A stretch of 64,000 nt of DNA from Apostichopus japonicus. Its lineage: Eukaryota > Echinodermata > Holothuroidea > Aspidochirotida > Stichopodidae. The position numbers and the translations under genes are program-made. The notes under the pieces are model-generated. The model saw only the letters and a program-made list of their open reading frames with translations, did no database searches and was not told where the DNA came from. The DNA is taken from NCBI RefSeq assembly GCF_037975245.1, contig NC_092565.1, forward strand, positions 14,599,499 to 14,663,498, given 5' to 3'. This document shows, piece after piece, positions 1-11,592 of the stretch. The stretch's first letter is position 1. Each line of letters opens with the position of its first letter.

Positions 1-304
1 ACACACACATGTCTAGCTAGAAAGTGTTCGTTCATACATTCAGCAAATTGTATTTTATCCAAACAAGTCTAATAAAATGTTGAAATTGTTTATGTAAAAA
101 TTGCAATGGGGTAAAAAAAATATTAAATCATTGGTAATGCTACAAACAATTCCTTCCTTTAGATCTTGTACTATGGTACCATGTTAATGAAACATTCAGT
201 TTTGTTGCAATTTTACATTTCAGTTCACTTTCTTTGAAGGAGTTATATCAATAAATTGCTCTGTCAAATGAAGCCTTTTGTATTTATGTATTTTTTCCTA
301 TAAG

Positions 305-525
305 AGTCAAGCTGACCCAAATTTGGTTGATTTTCCATAATAACCCTTGCCTGGGTCAATATTTACCAATATTTCTGGGTCAAATTTTCAACCCATAAAT
401 TGGGTCACTTATTCTGACCTTATTTTCTGGGTCAGTTTGACCCAAATGTGTTAGGTTCCCTCCTGACTTTCATTTGGGTCAAAAAGTGACCCAATTTGGG
501 TCAATTTTAACCCAAGTGTTTTTAG
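305..525. repeat. GGGTCA/TGACCC-rich palindromic repeat
   Basis: About ten copies of TGACCCA or its complement TGGGTCA alternate in both orientations, including the near-perfect palindrome TGACCCAATTTGGGTCA near 489-505. This looks like a short non-autonomous element or a degenerate palindromic repeat. No coding potential is visible. The ends and any target duplication could not be fixed. Confidence 0.5.
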
Positions 526-636
526 AGTGTAGGCGTACGAGGCGGGGGGGGGGGGGGGCAGTTTTAAAAAACAAATTTCCAGAGGACAAGAAATTCAGGC
601 AAAAGTCCTGAAAAATTCGGGCAGCCTATGAGGAGA

Positions 637-638
<2 letters not shown>

Positions 639-734
<96 letters not shown>

Positions 735-808
735 ATATATATATCTATATATATATATCTATATATATATCTATATATATATATATATATAGATATATAG
801 ATATATAT
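639..808. repeat. (AT)n microsatellite
   Basis: About 170 bases of nearly pure AT dinucleotide, with interspersed TATATC/GATATA variants in the second half. It is preceded by a poly-G run near 543-558. Open frames through it (Tyr-Ile repeats) are artefacts of the dinucleotide. Confidence 0.95.
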
Positions 809-2106
809 GCAGTAGCTTGCCCAAACGTTTTTCAATTTTTTGCCCGACAATTCATTGATTTTCTTTATTTAGCATCATGATGCCCGAATATTTCCGTGTA
901 ACACCACCGTAAGCGCAGCTCACCTGGGCTACCACGCTTTTTGCACGATCAATTTTTTTTCTAACTAGTCAACTGTATACCTGGACATCTCCGACATGAG
1001 TGTATATAAGAAACATTTTCTTTTTGATGGAATGGATGGTGGGGGGGGGGGGGGGAGGAGTGCCTACAAGCCTAGAAGTACAGGTTTATCACATTCTTTG
1101 TTACATTTTATACTGTTTTGTGAGACAAATTGCAGTCTCACCCGACATAGCGACATTATCCCGCCTACGTGTCGTTGAACAATGAATGTTTTTCTGGAGG
1201 TAGCTGAGTACTGTGTTATTATAATAAATACGGTAACTAAATATGAGCTTAAAAATATACTGTCCTATTTTTCCTCTTCAAAGTGATGTAACCATTTTTT
1301 CTTCTTCTAATTTGCCAAATTTTTGTGGGGAAGTGTAAATTTCTAAAATGTGAGATTATAAAAGAAAGAATGTTTATATGCAACTTGCAAGGCCTCAGAT
1401 GTGCCGTTCCCAAAAATGTTCCTGTACGCTACGCGCCAACCGATGGTGGCGCGCCGCTTAGATAGTGTCACGGGAACTTTCGGACACAAAACTTTCTGCC
1501 CCCCAAACTAAAATGGTCCCGTACCCCTATGACCTCGGCCCACAACATTAGGCTTCTGACCCAAATGACCTTTGACCTCAAACAATACAAAACCCTTCTT
1601 GTACTCAACAATGTACTCTTTTGCACAAACTATGGGATCAATCTAAGCTTCGATTCTTGAGATATCGTGTTTACAATGTGGGCGGTACACACACGCCAGC
1701 ATGAATGAATAGGTTACAATTATTATCAAAGCCAGGAAAGCTGCTCTTCAGAAGTTGAACATTATATTGCAGAGTTTCAAACTGACATCACATAAAATTA
1801 TCTTCTCGAAACTAAAACAAATGAAATTTAATTTCTGAAAACAATTGTCAGGAAACTGAAGTTTTCTTCTAATTAACTTATTCCTGTCTTTATTATTGTT
1901 GAATGGTTAATTTTTTAGGCCATTAAGTCGAAACTGATTTATTGTGTGAAGACCGCTACAGTCCTTTACCCTCACATAAGCCAGCAAATACTCAGAACTG
2001 ATTAAGTTGCTGATTATTTTTAAGGAAATTCTGGAGGAATCATGCCAATCCTCCTCCTCCCCCACCCCCCCCCAAAAAAAAACAAAATACTGCAAAGAAA
2101 TCTTAC
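809..2106. other. Non-coding stretch with a fragment of a repeat family
   Basis: No convincing gene. Poly-G run near 1038-1055. On the minus strand, roughly 1420-1480 matches an internal part of the 910-bp hAT-type element at 31891-32800: both carry CTATCTAAGCGG, then GCGCCACCAT, then GGTTGGCGCGTAGCGTAC. This is therefore a decayed relative. A perfect DR1 arrangement (TGACCTTTGACCT) lies at 1566-1578. A further 3' exon of the integrase pseudogene may lie here, because its last recognised exon ends in a good donor. Confidence 0.5.
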
Positions 2107-5100
2107 TTGTGCAAAATTCTTTAAGTAGAATTAAATTGAATTTCTTCTTCTGAGGAAGGCCTGTGGTACTGTTCATAAGTGTGTACAGTCCTTTCTCATT
2201 GACAGCCTTCACTTCATACGGCCCAATTAGCCGAGAGTTTTCAAGCTTCCCTCCTATTCGGGCATCCTTTCTAGCATTCCGTACGAGAACACTGGAACCA
2301 ACTTCGAAGCTCTGAATAAAATAAAATCCAGCAGATATACGTTAACATCATAATACAATGCATATGTTGCCATTCATTTAACTACAACTTCAATGTACAA
2401 CATAGCATTATATAATTACCTTTTTTGGTGCCTATTATCCAAATTCTTTTTTTGCCGTTCTTGGGCTTTGCCAATATTTTCTTTCACAACACCTTTGATT
2501 ATGTCCCACGACTGTGACATGAGTTGAAAAACCCTCTCCCGCTGTGCATCGCTGCAGTCTGTACTTAGGAGCTTCTGGTTGGACAATGGAGTCTTCAATG
2601 TCGACTGGTAGCATTGCTCTCTGGATATATGAAGATAAATTAACAATCAATTATTCACAACACTTTGTTGACTGAAGAATAAATAAATTATTATATATTT
2701 TATTTTCACTATTAAGACCATTGAACCAGAAATTTGAGTCACATCACATACTCAAACCAGCACAAATATAAAACCCTTATATATATTCTGTGCTGTTATA
2801 CGTCCAACTTGCATACCAGCCAATTATGATAAATATATAGTATATGAAAAACAAAACCAATGTCAGTGGCATTAATTGAATGTATCTTTTAAATTAATGG
2901 GCATGCATTTACAGTTTAATGAATGTTCATATTTTGTACTTGCTGCAGAGTGTACCATATACAGGGTTAATATTTATTTGTTTAGATATTGTAACTTAAA
3001 TTGGGTTATTGATGGTCCTCTATTTAGCGGTTTTTCCCAGGACCTGAGATGTGTCAAATTAGATTTTATCATACAGAGGACTGGTGTAGCTATGCAAGAT
3101 TTGTCCAAACTCTCTTATCCCTGATTGCTTTTCTCTGTATATGGCCTTAGCAAATGTAAATCTCTATTCAGCAATGTTAGGTTTAAATTATTACAAACCT
3201 TCCAAACATCACAGCAAAAGGTGAAAGACCTATTGAACCATGTTTGGCTGTATGGTACCCCATGAGAATTGAAGACAGCATTTCATCTTAGTCATCTTGG
3301 TTTTCATTGACAACCTTGATGAGTGACCTTTGCAGAGTTTGGTTGAATATTTCATCAAGCCCATTGGTATGTGGGTGGTAGCTAGAGGATTCTCTGTGTT
3401 ACACCCCTATCATGTCAAACAGGGACTTGTTCAGAGCATTAACCAATTCTCCTCTCTGGTCTGAGATGACAATTTTCATGCACCCAAATCTAAATAAATG
3501 GAAACATTTAAATGACTATTGTTAAAGTATTGATTACGAGTAATGTAATGAACTACTGGCATCTGCAGAATGGCTGCATGGTTTAATCAGGAAATCATTT
3601 CAGCACTGATTTAAAAAAAAAAATAAGTTAAAAGCACTGACCATATCCCACTAACATTTTATTGACATTAACTTAAAAAACAACTTCTATAAATTCCTGT
3701 AACCATATGGCCGCTTTCTGGGTCACAGTTAAAACAGTGCAAATGCAGGTCTGCGTAACTAATTCCATGTAAAGAAGATGGATATTTACCTGGCCATGGT
3801 TTCAAACAGAAAGTTTGCAACAGTTTTTGCTGTTTTGTTTCTTACAGCAACAGCCTCTGGCCATTTTGAAAAATAGTCACATAGGGCTTATATGATGTAC
3901 TTATTTCCATTGATGGTCTCTGGAAGGGGTCCAATCATATCCACACCCATCTAAAAAAAGAAGTAAAATGGCATTCAGAACCATACACAATCTAATCATA
4001 CAACTGATGATCAAGTGATTTATATCTGAGTTTTGTAAAATGCTAAACATTCAATTGTTTTTATTTTTTTTATTGTAACTCACACTGGAAGACTCTGTTA
4101 CCAATTTTTTTCTTCATTACCAAACCTATTACTTACTGACTTGTCAAACCCAACTGTTATATGGAAGTCCGATGGGAAATCTCTAAAGTGAGATGCAACT
4201 CACATGCAGTGATCTAGCTGACAATCTAGCTGGTAATTGTCACTAGGGACTATCATAGGCCTGGTAACTATTTTCATCACCTTTGAATGTGGGGTGGGGG
4301 GGGGGACAGATGTATAAGTACCTGGATGAGTGATTGATAGTTAGTCAGAAAATTGCCTTGGAAAATGTCAGTGAGATGACAGGGTTACACCTAACTGATG
4401 TAGGAAGCATACATTGGTACAACCATGAAGTTTACCTCCATCGTACAACCTGTACTTTGGTATATATATATATTGTAAGCATTTAGAAATGTTAGAAATT
4501 AATCTTTGAAGGGAATTTGCAGATTTTTTTATATTAATGACAGAAATTCACACTGTAGAGTTACAGTATGGAAGGAAAGACTTCTTGGTTATTAACCAAG
4601 TAGCAAATTTTACTTTTTACTTAAATAGATGTTGAAATAAGCATATGGGTTCATTGGGGATGAATTTTGGACAAAAGGATATGGCTTTGTTGGTACTTTA
4701 GTTATGAACTGCATATGAATGTACTACCTAGGACATTTTCTCGGATACCAATTATGACAACAATTCAACTACTGAACTCTGTTATGTTCATGTGTCATTC
4801 TTGCTTCATATCACAATTCAGTTTTCTTTTCATTTTGAAATTTATATCAGATAATTATGAAGTCCTATGTAAAGGTTTTCCTGTTGCTTTAATTATACGC
4901 AGCTAAAAAAAAAAAAAAAACATGTGTTCTTAGCGGAATTTGTGTTATGGCTGCAGTACATGAAAATTCGCGACGGTACTGCAAGTCATTAAGTCTACTG
5001 AATGTACCACCATCATGATCATCTTTAATATATGCTTAGTAAATTATAACTTTAAGAACAAATGAATGAGCTAGATCTTTCATTCTCTGGACAATCTCCA

Positions 5101-7183
5101 CACATACTCCTTATACTCTTGCACTGGCCAACAAAGGGATGCAAACTTTAAGCATCGGTTGATAACTTGATATGCATATGGTGAATGACTTTGCAGTTAC
5201 AATCATGCAAACAAATATTGCTTTTAGATGACAAAAAACAAAGTGATTTAGTGATAACTGTGCTGCTTGTGAACAGTATTTTCGACCCAGGCCTAGCATT
5301 TATAAGCTGAACGCATAAGGTGGTCCATATGTATTCCATTGACATGTAAGGCCTATGAGCTAGGATAGGTATTTGAAGAAAAAATACATGTTACACAACT
5401 TCCATTGCAGATTCCATCAAAATCAGGTGTACATGTGCCTCCTGCTGAAATGCCGATGAAAATAATACTTAGGTGGTGAAATTGTCACCACTCGTGTCCT
5501 ACAAGGACTCTTACAGAAATAGAAATGAATATTGATTTAGCCACCTTCTCAGATCCCTTTCTTTCAAATTAGGGTCTTATACCAAAATACTCCTATCATT
5601 TGGTCAAATAAGTTCATGATAACATGTGGGATAAAACGAAAGCAAATTGTTGTGCATTTTTATTTTCTCTTTTTTCAATTGTTTTTCTCAACACCCAGCT
5701 ATCCTCCTGAATAGAAATTTATTCACCCACCCTAAAATTTGTCAAAGAGATTACACTAGGCCTATATTAGTTTTTAGGTCCATTCTGGTCACTATTTTAG
5801 CAATACTACAGTATATCACCAAGCAGTGTCTTCATGTGATAATACATTGCAAATTTAATATAAATGATATAAACTTGGTTTAACCATGGAGCTATAATCC
5901 CAGGTTTATAGCTCCATGGTTTAACCTGCACTAATTTAATTGCAACATTGTTTTGTGCATATATTAACAACCTTAATTACTGTGGTAGAATGTTTAATGA
6001 ATATTCATGCCATAACCATGTACATGTTTGCATAATTAAAATATCACCAGCAAAAAGACCCATTAAATCGTACATTATTAGCCAACACAGCTAACCTTCT
6101 GACAATGAAGTGATGGGCAGGTGGCCAACTGATTACCTATAGCATATATTCGACCTGCTGCAGTGTCTGTGCACATCCCGGCACCAATGTATTAAAAAAA
6201 TATGGGAAAACCTCTAAAAAGAAAGAGATAATAAAGTAACACTCATTAATTCAATTGATCCTCCAAAATGGACAAGACAGGGACCCCCCCCCCTCTCCCT
6301 TGCTACCTTGTGTTTTAACTAGTAAGAGGACTAATCCCAGGACATATCTTTCAGAAAATCTGAAAAGTCCTATCCTGAAGATTTCTTTTTGTTTGTTACC
6401 TAGCAATTTCAAACACATAATCATTATTGAAATTAAAAGCTTGTATACTCATGGTAGCATGGGTACACACTACACAGCTGATATGTAACTGACAGCTGAT
6501 CCGGAAGATTTGGAAGGTACCACAGTAACATAAATTATACCAAGTAGGCTTTATTTCAGAGATTGCCAATCGGAGTGGCTTAAATTTGAATAAAGCAAAT
6601 TATTTGCAAATAGGGTTAACTCTCGAAATCCTACTCCTAGGCTACAGCAGGCTAGCCTATAGTAGCCTAATACTATTCGTGTCTTGCCGACTAATTATGC
6701 ATCACGATATTCTCTAACACTAATAAAGTTTAGACTTTTCAGTTCTACTCTTAGGTGATTACAAATAATAAAATATACCTATAATCTGCAAGGCCCAAAT
6801 GGCCAATGCACTTAGTTCAAGTTATATGCATATCTATGGAATCATTTTGGCCTGACTTTGGAATCCGTACCATATGAATTTTTTTTTCTTCAGTGGAAAT
6901 AATTCCTAAAAGTTTTATACAAATAAACAAATAATACACTTACCGCCAAACCCTTCTTGTAAGCTTTAATTTTCTGGGCTTTGGCCAAGGGCCTATCTTC
7001 GTTGCCATGTGGGCTGACGTAAACTAGATCGGCATCTCCCGTCAGTCTAAAGCTCTTCGATCTTCCCCTTATCGATCTTTCTAGATTTAACGTAGACTTT
7101 TCTGGGTACAGTCCCGACGGAAGATATTTTCCAATGATAATGTAGGCCTACTCGTCATCGGTACCCACCTCAGGAGAAGTCAT
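2107..7183 (-). pseudogene. Intron-containing gypsy/Ginger-like integrase (transposase), broken
   Basis: Reading the minus strand, six exon-like blocks encode pieces of one integrase in the right order. 7183-6944 is an N-terminal segment with a YLPSGLYPEKST stretch, ending in donor GTAAGTG. About 6190-6096 is a decayed second half of the H2C2 zinc finger followed by PSLH. 3950-3790 is MGVDMIGPLPE through YFSKWPEA, the start of the rve core. 3489-3199 runs from ISDQRGE through YHPHTNGLDE to the end of the core. 2628-2420 continues from AMLPVDI. 2309-2107 is the C-terminal region with LIGPYEVK, like the gypsy GPY/F module. Junctions join cleanly: 3790 to 3489 completes an AGA codon, and donors GTAAAT, GTTTGT, GTAATT and GTAAGA are present. 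It is dead in this copy. In-frame stops lie at 7148-7150, 3888-3890, 3399-3401 and 3288-3290 (where Trp is expected), and there is a frameshift near 2535-2545. Introns argue for a Ginger-type DNA transposon or a captured integrase gene rather than an intact retrotransposon. Confidence 0.75.
5877..5926. repeat. Perfect 21-bp inverted repeat (hairpin)
   Basis: Bases 5877-5897 are the exact reverse complement of 5906-5926, with an 8-base loop. The arm contains CCATGGAGCTATA. It lies in a long intron of the integrase pseudogene. The motif TTTATAGCTCCATGGT recurs at 13122-13137. Confidence 0.9.
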
Positions 7184-7348
7184 CTTGTAATATCAGATCG
7201 GGCTAATTAAGCTAACGGTCTCAACTCTTAATGCAATTACTGTGCGTGCAAATATTCAACTACTAAGAAATTTTGGGCCTGCGACATGTAACGTTAACGA
7301 CGTAGACACATTCGGCTTACTTCACTGAGTAAACAGCAGTATACATTT

Positions 7349-8465
7349 GGCCAGGTCGATAACGCGGAAACGCGGAAACCGCGGAAACCGCGGAAATCGA
7401 AAAACCGGGTTCAATATCAACGGTTTCCGCGGTTTCCGCGTTATCGACCTTGCTATATAGTAAGGTCGAAAACGCGGAAACCGCAGAAACGAGAGGAATT
7501 TGTCAAGGGAGGGTGACGAAGTCTTTTGGGCGCATTTCAGCCTATATTCGCCAAAAAGGGGTGCGGGTTTAAAGCTAGTAAATGTAGGTCGAAAACGCGG
7601 AAATCGTACTTTACAATGGATGAGTTAGATTATTTTGTCAAGGGAGGGTAGTGTAGGTCGAAAACGCGGAAATGTTTTTTTTTTTTACAATGGCGAAACT
7701 AGATGATTTTGTCAAGAGAGGGTGAAAAAAATTTTGAGCGCATTTCAGCCAGTATGCGCCAGGAGGGGTGGGGATAGAAGATTTTGTTTCACTAAATGCC
7801 GGTCGAAAACGCGGAAATGTTTTTTTACACAATGAATGGCGAAACTAGAGAATTTTTCAAGGCGGAAGGTTAAGAGTTTTCGGCGCATTTCAGTCAATAT
7901 GCGCCAGGAAGGTGAGGGGTTGTAGGCTGTTTTTTTTACTAAATGGAGGTCGAAAACGCTGAAATGTTTTTAGCAAAGGCGGAACTAGAGGAGTTTGCTA
8001 AGGGAGGGAAAAGAAGGGTTTTGGCTGGCGCATTTCAGCCAAAATGCCAGGAAGGGGGTGAGGAAGGATGTTGAGGCTTTTTCACTTAATGCAGGTCGAA
8101 AACGCGGAAAAAGTGTTTGCCAATATGCGCAAGGATGGAGTGGGGGTATGAGACTTTTTTCAGTTAGTGTAGGTCGAAAACGCGGAAAAAAATTTTTCAC
8201 AACATTTTTCACAACTAGATGATTTTGTTAAGACAGGGTGAAAAGGTGTTTTGGGCGCATTTTAGCAAATAGGCGCCAAAAAGGGGTGAGGTTGAAGTCT
8301 TTTCACTAAAGGCATGTCGAAAACGCGAATTTTTTTTTAACAATGACGGAAATACTCTAAATGCATGCAGGAATGTAAAGAAATGTTTTGGTCGCATTTC
8401 AGCCAACATGCGCCAAGAAGGGTTTGGGTTTGAAGCTTTTTTCACTAAATACAGGCAGAAAACTC
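7349..8465 (+). repeat. Left inverted arm of foldback element
   Basis: Tandem units open with AGGTCGAAAACGCGGAAA near 7455, 7586, 7655, 7800, 7946, 8093, 8170 and 8313. A typical unit is ~146 bp and two are shorter (about 70-80 bp). The outermost ~100 bp (7352-7450) is itself a hairpin, CGATAACGCGG facing CCGCGTTATCG, with repeated CGCGGAAAC blocks. Open frames here are not genes, because the homologous right arm does not preserve them. Confidence 0.85.
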
Positions 8466-8582
8466 AGTAATGCTTGTTAACGTCCATTTGATATGCAGGG
8501 ATGGTTCCAGGATTTCTCCGACACGGGAGCTAAGGTCCCCGGAAACAATTGTGTGCACGTTGTAATATTAATAAAAAAATAA

Positions 8583-8586
<4 letters not shown>

Positions 8587-8629
<43 letters not shown>

Positions 8630-8664
8630 CTTACACATACATATATATGTATATATATATATAT

Positions 8665-8721
<57 letters not shown>

Positions 8722-8750
8722 TATATTTACACATACAGATACATATATAA
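8587..8750. repeat. (AT)n microsatellite inside foldback element
   Basis: About 160 bases of AT/TATATG dinucleotide-type repeat in the unique centre of the foldback element. It has no coding meaning. Confidence 0.9.
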
Positions 8751-9454
8751 ATCTAATATTGCCGAAGCGCGCGGTAATTTGTGGTGTCTTTTTTGGTATA
8801 TGAGAGAAGTTTGAAGCCCGTATGTCGGTGCGGCTGACACCTGTCGGGGACTGATTTTCCAACATTTATCTTTATCATAGAATGATCATTATGATGATAA
8901 GAAATACACAATAATATATTTTTTTCTTCATTGCTCCCTGACGAAATCATAATTTCCCCTACCAGGGGGCTAGACCTCCCCGACGAGGGGAAGGGGACTG
9001 TTACCCCGCTTCTCCCTCCCCCTCTGGGGCCACCCCGTCGGTATATATAAAGGTGCGTATGTACAATGGCGGAACTAGAGAATTTTCACAGCTAGGGGAC
9101 GGCAAAGGAGCTTTTGATCGTTTAGGAAAAGAAAACATAAAACCTATGTTTTGGGGGACGATTCGGAGGAAGTGTATGAACTTGAAGTTGCGAACTATTA
9201 GAAGTAAGACAGTCACATTTACAATTATTTGACCGATTGCGTTACAATAAAACTGGCAACCCTGCCATCTTCCCCAGTATTGGAATACCGGTGTGAAGTT
9301 AGATACTAATTCCTCGTTCCTCGTTCGACGTTCGCGAATGAGTAACTGCTACCTATTCAGTTACTTATTCGACAATGGTACCGACGTAACACTTATGACA
9401 AGACGAATGCATTCTTACAAGATGTTCAACATTTGGTCGTGGAAAAGAGGTTTA

Positions 9455-10140
9455 TCTGGGTCATTTGAACTCTATTGACAATGTAAATGGGTACCATAGT
9501 GCATCTTGCCCGGTCCAAAGAGTTCTTGACCAACTAAAATGACCACTACATCATCGGTTCTTAAATTAATGTAACGGAAACGGGACCTGACGAAAAATCA
9601 CTTTAGGCCCTAATCAAGACTAGCACGCCTTGGACCACCTAACCAATGGGTCATATGAATTCTTAAGACAATGAAGAAGGATACCATAATGCGTCTTGCC
9701 CGGTCCAAAGAGTGCTTGACCAATTAAAATGACAACTAAATAATCACTTATTAAATTAGTGTAACGGGACAACGAATGAAAAACATTTGGCTCCTAATCA
9801 AGACCAGCACGCCTTGGACCACCCAACCAATGAGTCATATGAACTCTACAGACATTGTAGAAGGGTACCGTAATGCGTCTTGCCCGGTCCAAAGAGTGCT
9901 TGACCAATTAAAATGACCACTAAATCATTACTTCTTTAATGAGTGTAACGGGACCACGAACACGCTCTGGGCCCTAATCCATGCAGCACGCCTTGGATCA
10001 CCAAACCATTGGGTAACATGAACTCTAATGACATTGTAGAAGAGTACCATAATGCGTCTTGCCCAGTCCAAAGAGTGCTTGACCGATTTAAATTACCACT
10101 AAATCATTACTTCTTTAATGAGTGTTACGGGACCTTGAAA
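9455..10140. repeat. ~185-bp tandem repeat in centre of foldback element
   Basis: Four diverged units each contain TTGCCC(G/A)GTCCAAAGAGT, at about 9505, 9695, 9879 and 10059. Each continues to TTGACCAA..TAAAATGACCACTA, and AGCACGCCTTGGA marks the unit junction. Spacing is 180-190 bp. Units differ by scattered substitutions and small indels. No conserved open frame runs across units, so this is satellite-like filler rather than a gene. Confidence 0.8.
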
Positions 10141-10430
10141 AAGCTTAATGTTTTAGTTCTATACGTGTTTATATCAGAAAATTTCCATTGTACCTCCGTT
10201 TGTGTTTACTCTCTTTCTTTTAAGTTTGTTATTTGAGATATCGTTATGTAGAAAACACTTAGATTCGTCGGGTATGAAGTACTTATATCAAGCTCTACTC
10301 AATTATTAGCTTAAGAACCGGTATGCTGAGACTTATGCCATGGCGAAATACTTAAGCTCTGATATTAATAGCCTACGTCACATTTTCTTTGATTAATGTC
10401 TGGAATAACCACCACAAAACCCTTTAGTTT

Positions 10431-11582
10431 CACCATTGTTAAAAAAACATTTCCGCGTTTTCGACCTGTATTTAGTGTAACAGCCTCAACCCACCTCCCC
10501 AGACCTTTGCTGGCGCATATTGGCTGACATGCGCCGACCAAAACACTTCATTTCCCTCCCTTAGCGAACTCCCCTAGTTCACCCTTTGTTAAATACATTT
10601 CCGCGTTTTCGACCTGCATTTAGTATTAAAAAAGGCTACACCCCTCCCGCACCCCCTCGTGGCGCATATTGGCTGAAATACGCTCAGAAAACATCTTCAC
10701 CGTGCCTAGTTTCTCTTGTTTCGCCATTGTAAAAAACAATTCCGCGTTTTCGACCGGCTTTTAGTAAAATAAATTATTTTACCCCACCCCTTCTTGGCGC
10801 ATTACAGCTGATATGCGCCAAAACACTTTTTCACCCTCCCTTGACAAACTCCCCTAGTTCCGCCTTTGTTAAAAACATTTCCGCGTTTTCGACCTGTATT
10901 TAGTGTAAAAGCCTCAAACCACATCCCCACACCTTTGCTGGCGCATATTGGCTGAAATGCGCCGGCCAAAAACACTTCATTTCCCTCCCTTGGCAAACTC
11001 CTCTAGTTCCGCCTTTGTTAAAAACATTTCCGTGTTTTCGACCTGCATTTAGGGGAAAAGCCTACAACTCCATCACCTTCCTGGCGCATATTGACTGAAA
11101 TGCGCCGAAAACTCTTCACCATCCGCCTTGACAAATCCTCTAGTTTCGCCATTCATTGTGTACAAAAACATTTCCGCGTTTGCGACCTGCATTTAGTATA
11201 AAAAAAAAACCTTAGCCCTTTCCCACCCCTCCTGGCGCATATTGGCTGAAATGCGCTCAAAAAACGTCTTTATCCTCCCTTGACAAAATAATCTAACTCG
11301 TCCATTGTAAAAGTACGATTTCCGCGTTTTCGACCTACATTTACTGAAATAGCTTTAAACCCGCACCCCTTTTTGGCGAATATAGGCTGAAATGCGCCCA
11401 AAAAAAAGACTTTGTCACCCTCCCTTGACAAATTCCTCTCGTTTCCGCGGTTTCCGCGTTTTCGACCTTGCTATATAGCAAGGTCGATAACGCGGAAACC
11501 GCGGAAACCGTTGATATTGAACCCGGTTTCTCGATTTCCGCGGTTTCCGCGGTTTCCGCGTTTCCGCGTTATCGACCTGGCC
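10431..11582 (-). repeat. Right inverted arm of foldback element
   Basis: Reverse-complement copies of the left-arm units, each ending CCGCGTTTTCGACCT, near 10458, 10605, 10748, 10886, 11030, 11176, 11322 and 11455. The terminal hairpin (about 11484-11580) mirrors that of the left arm and ends CGACCTGGCC. Individual units pair with their left-arm partners better than with neighbours, for example the two that share CACAATGAATGGCGAAAC. Confidence 0.85.
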
Positions 11583-11592
11583 GTATACATTT

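Larger units (their letters stand above)
7349..11582. mobile_element. 4.2-kb foldback-type DNA transposon, non-autonomous
   Basis: The left end begins GGCCAGGTCGATAACGCGG and the right end is its exact reverse complement. The element is flanked by a perfect 10-bp direct repeat, GTATACATTT, at 7339-7348 and 11583-11592, which fixes both boundaries. The arms (about 7349-8465 and 10431-11582) are inverted copies of each other. Each is built from ~146-bp tandem units starting GGTCGAAAACGCGG and containing GGCGCATTTCAGCC and ATGCGCC. The middle holds an AT microsatellite and a ~185-bp tandem repeat. No transposase is visible, so mobility would need a helper. Sea-urchin TU elements also have long inverted arms made of tandem repeats. 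The 10-bp duplication is longer than the usual 8 bp of hAT elements and lies in the range of Mutator-like elements. The superfamily is not settled. Confidence 0.9.

Noticed and set aside
5388..5460. Cys-rich exon (CTPDFDGICNGSCVTC) on the minus strand as part of the integrase
   Set aside because: It lies between zinc-finger and core exons and follows an AG, but the residues match no integrase region and no good donor follows.
7985..8445. Overlapping open frames on both strands between 7.6 and 8.5 kb
   Set aside because: They fall in the foldback arms; homologous units in the other arm do not keep them open.
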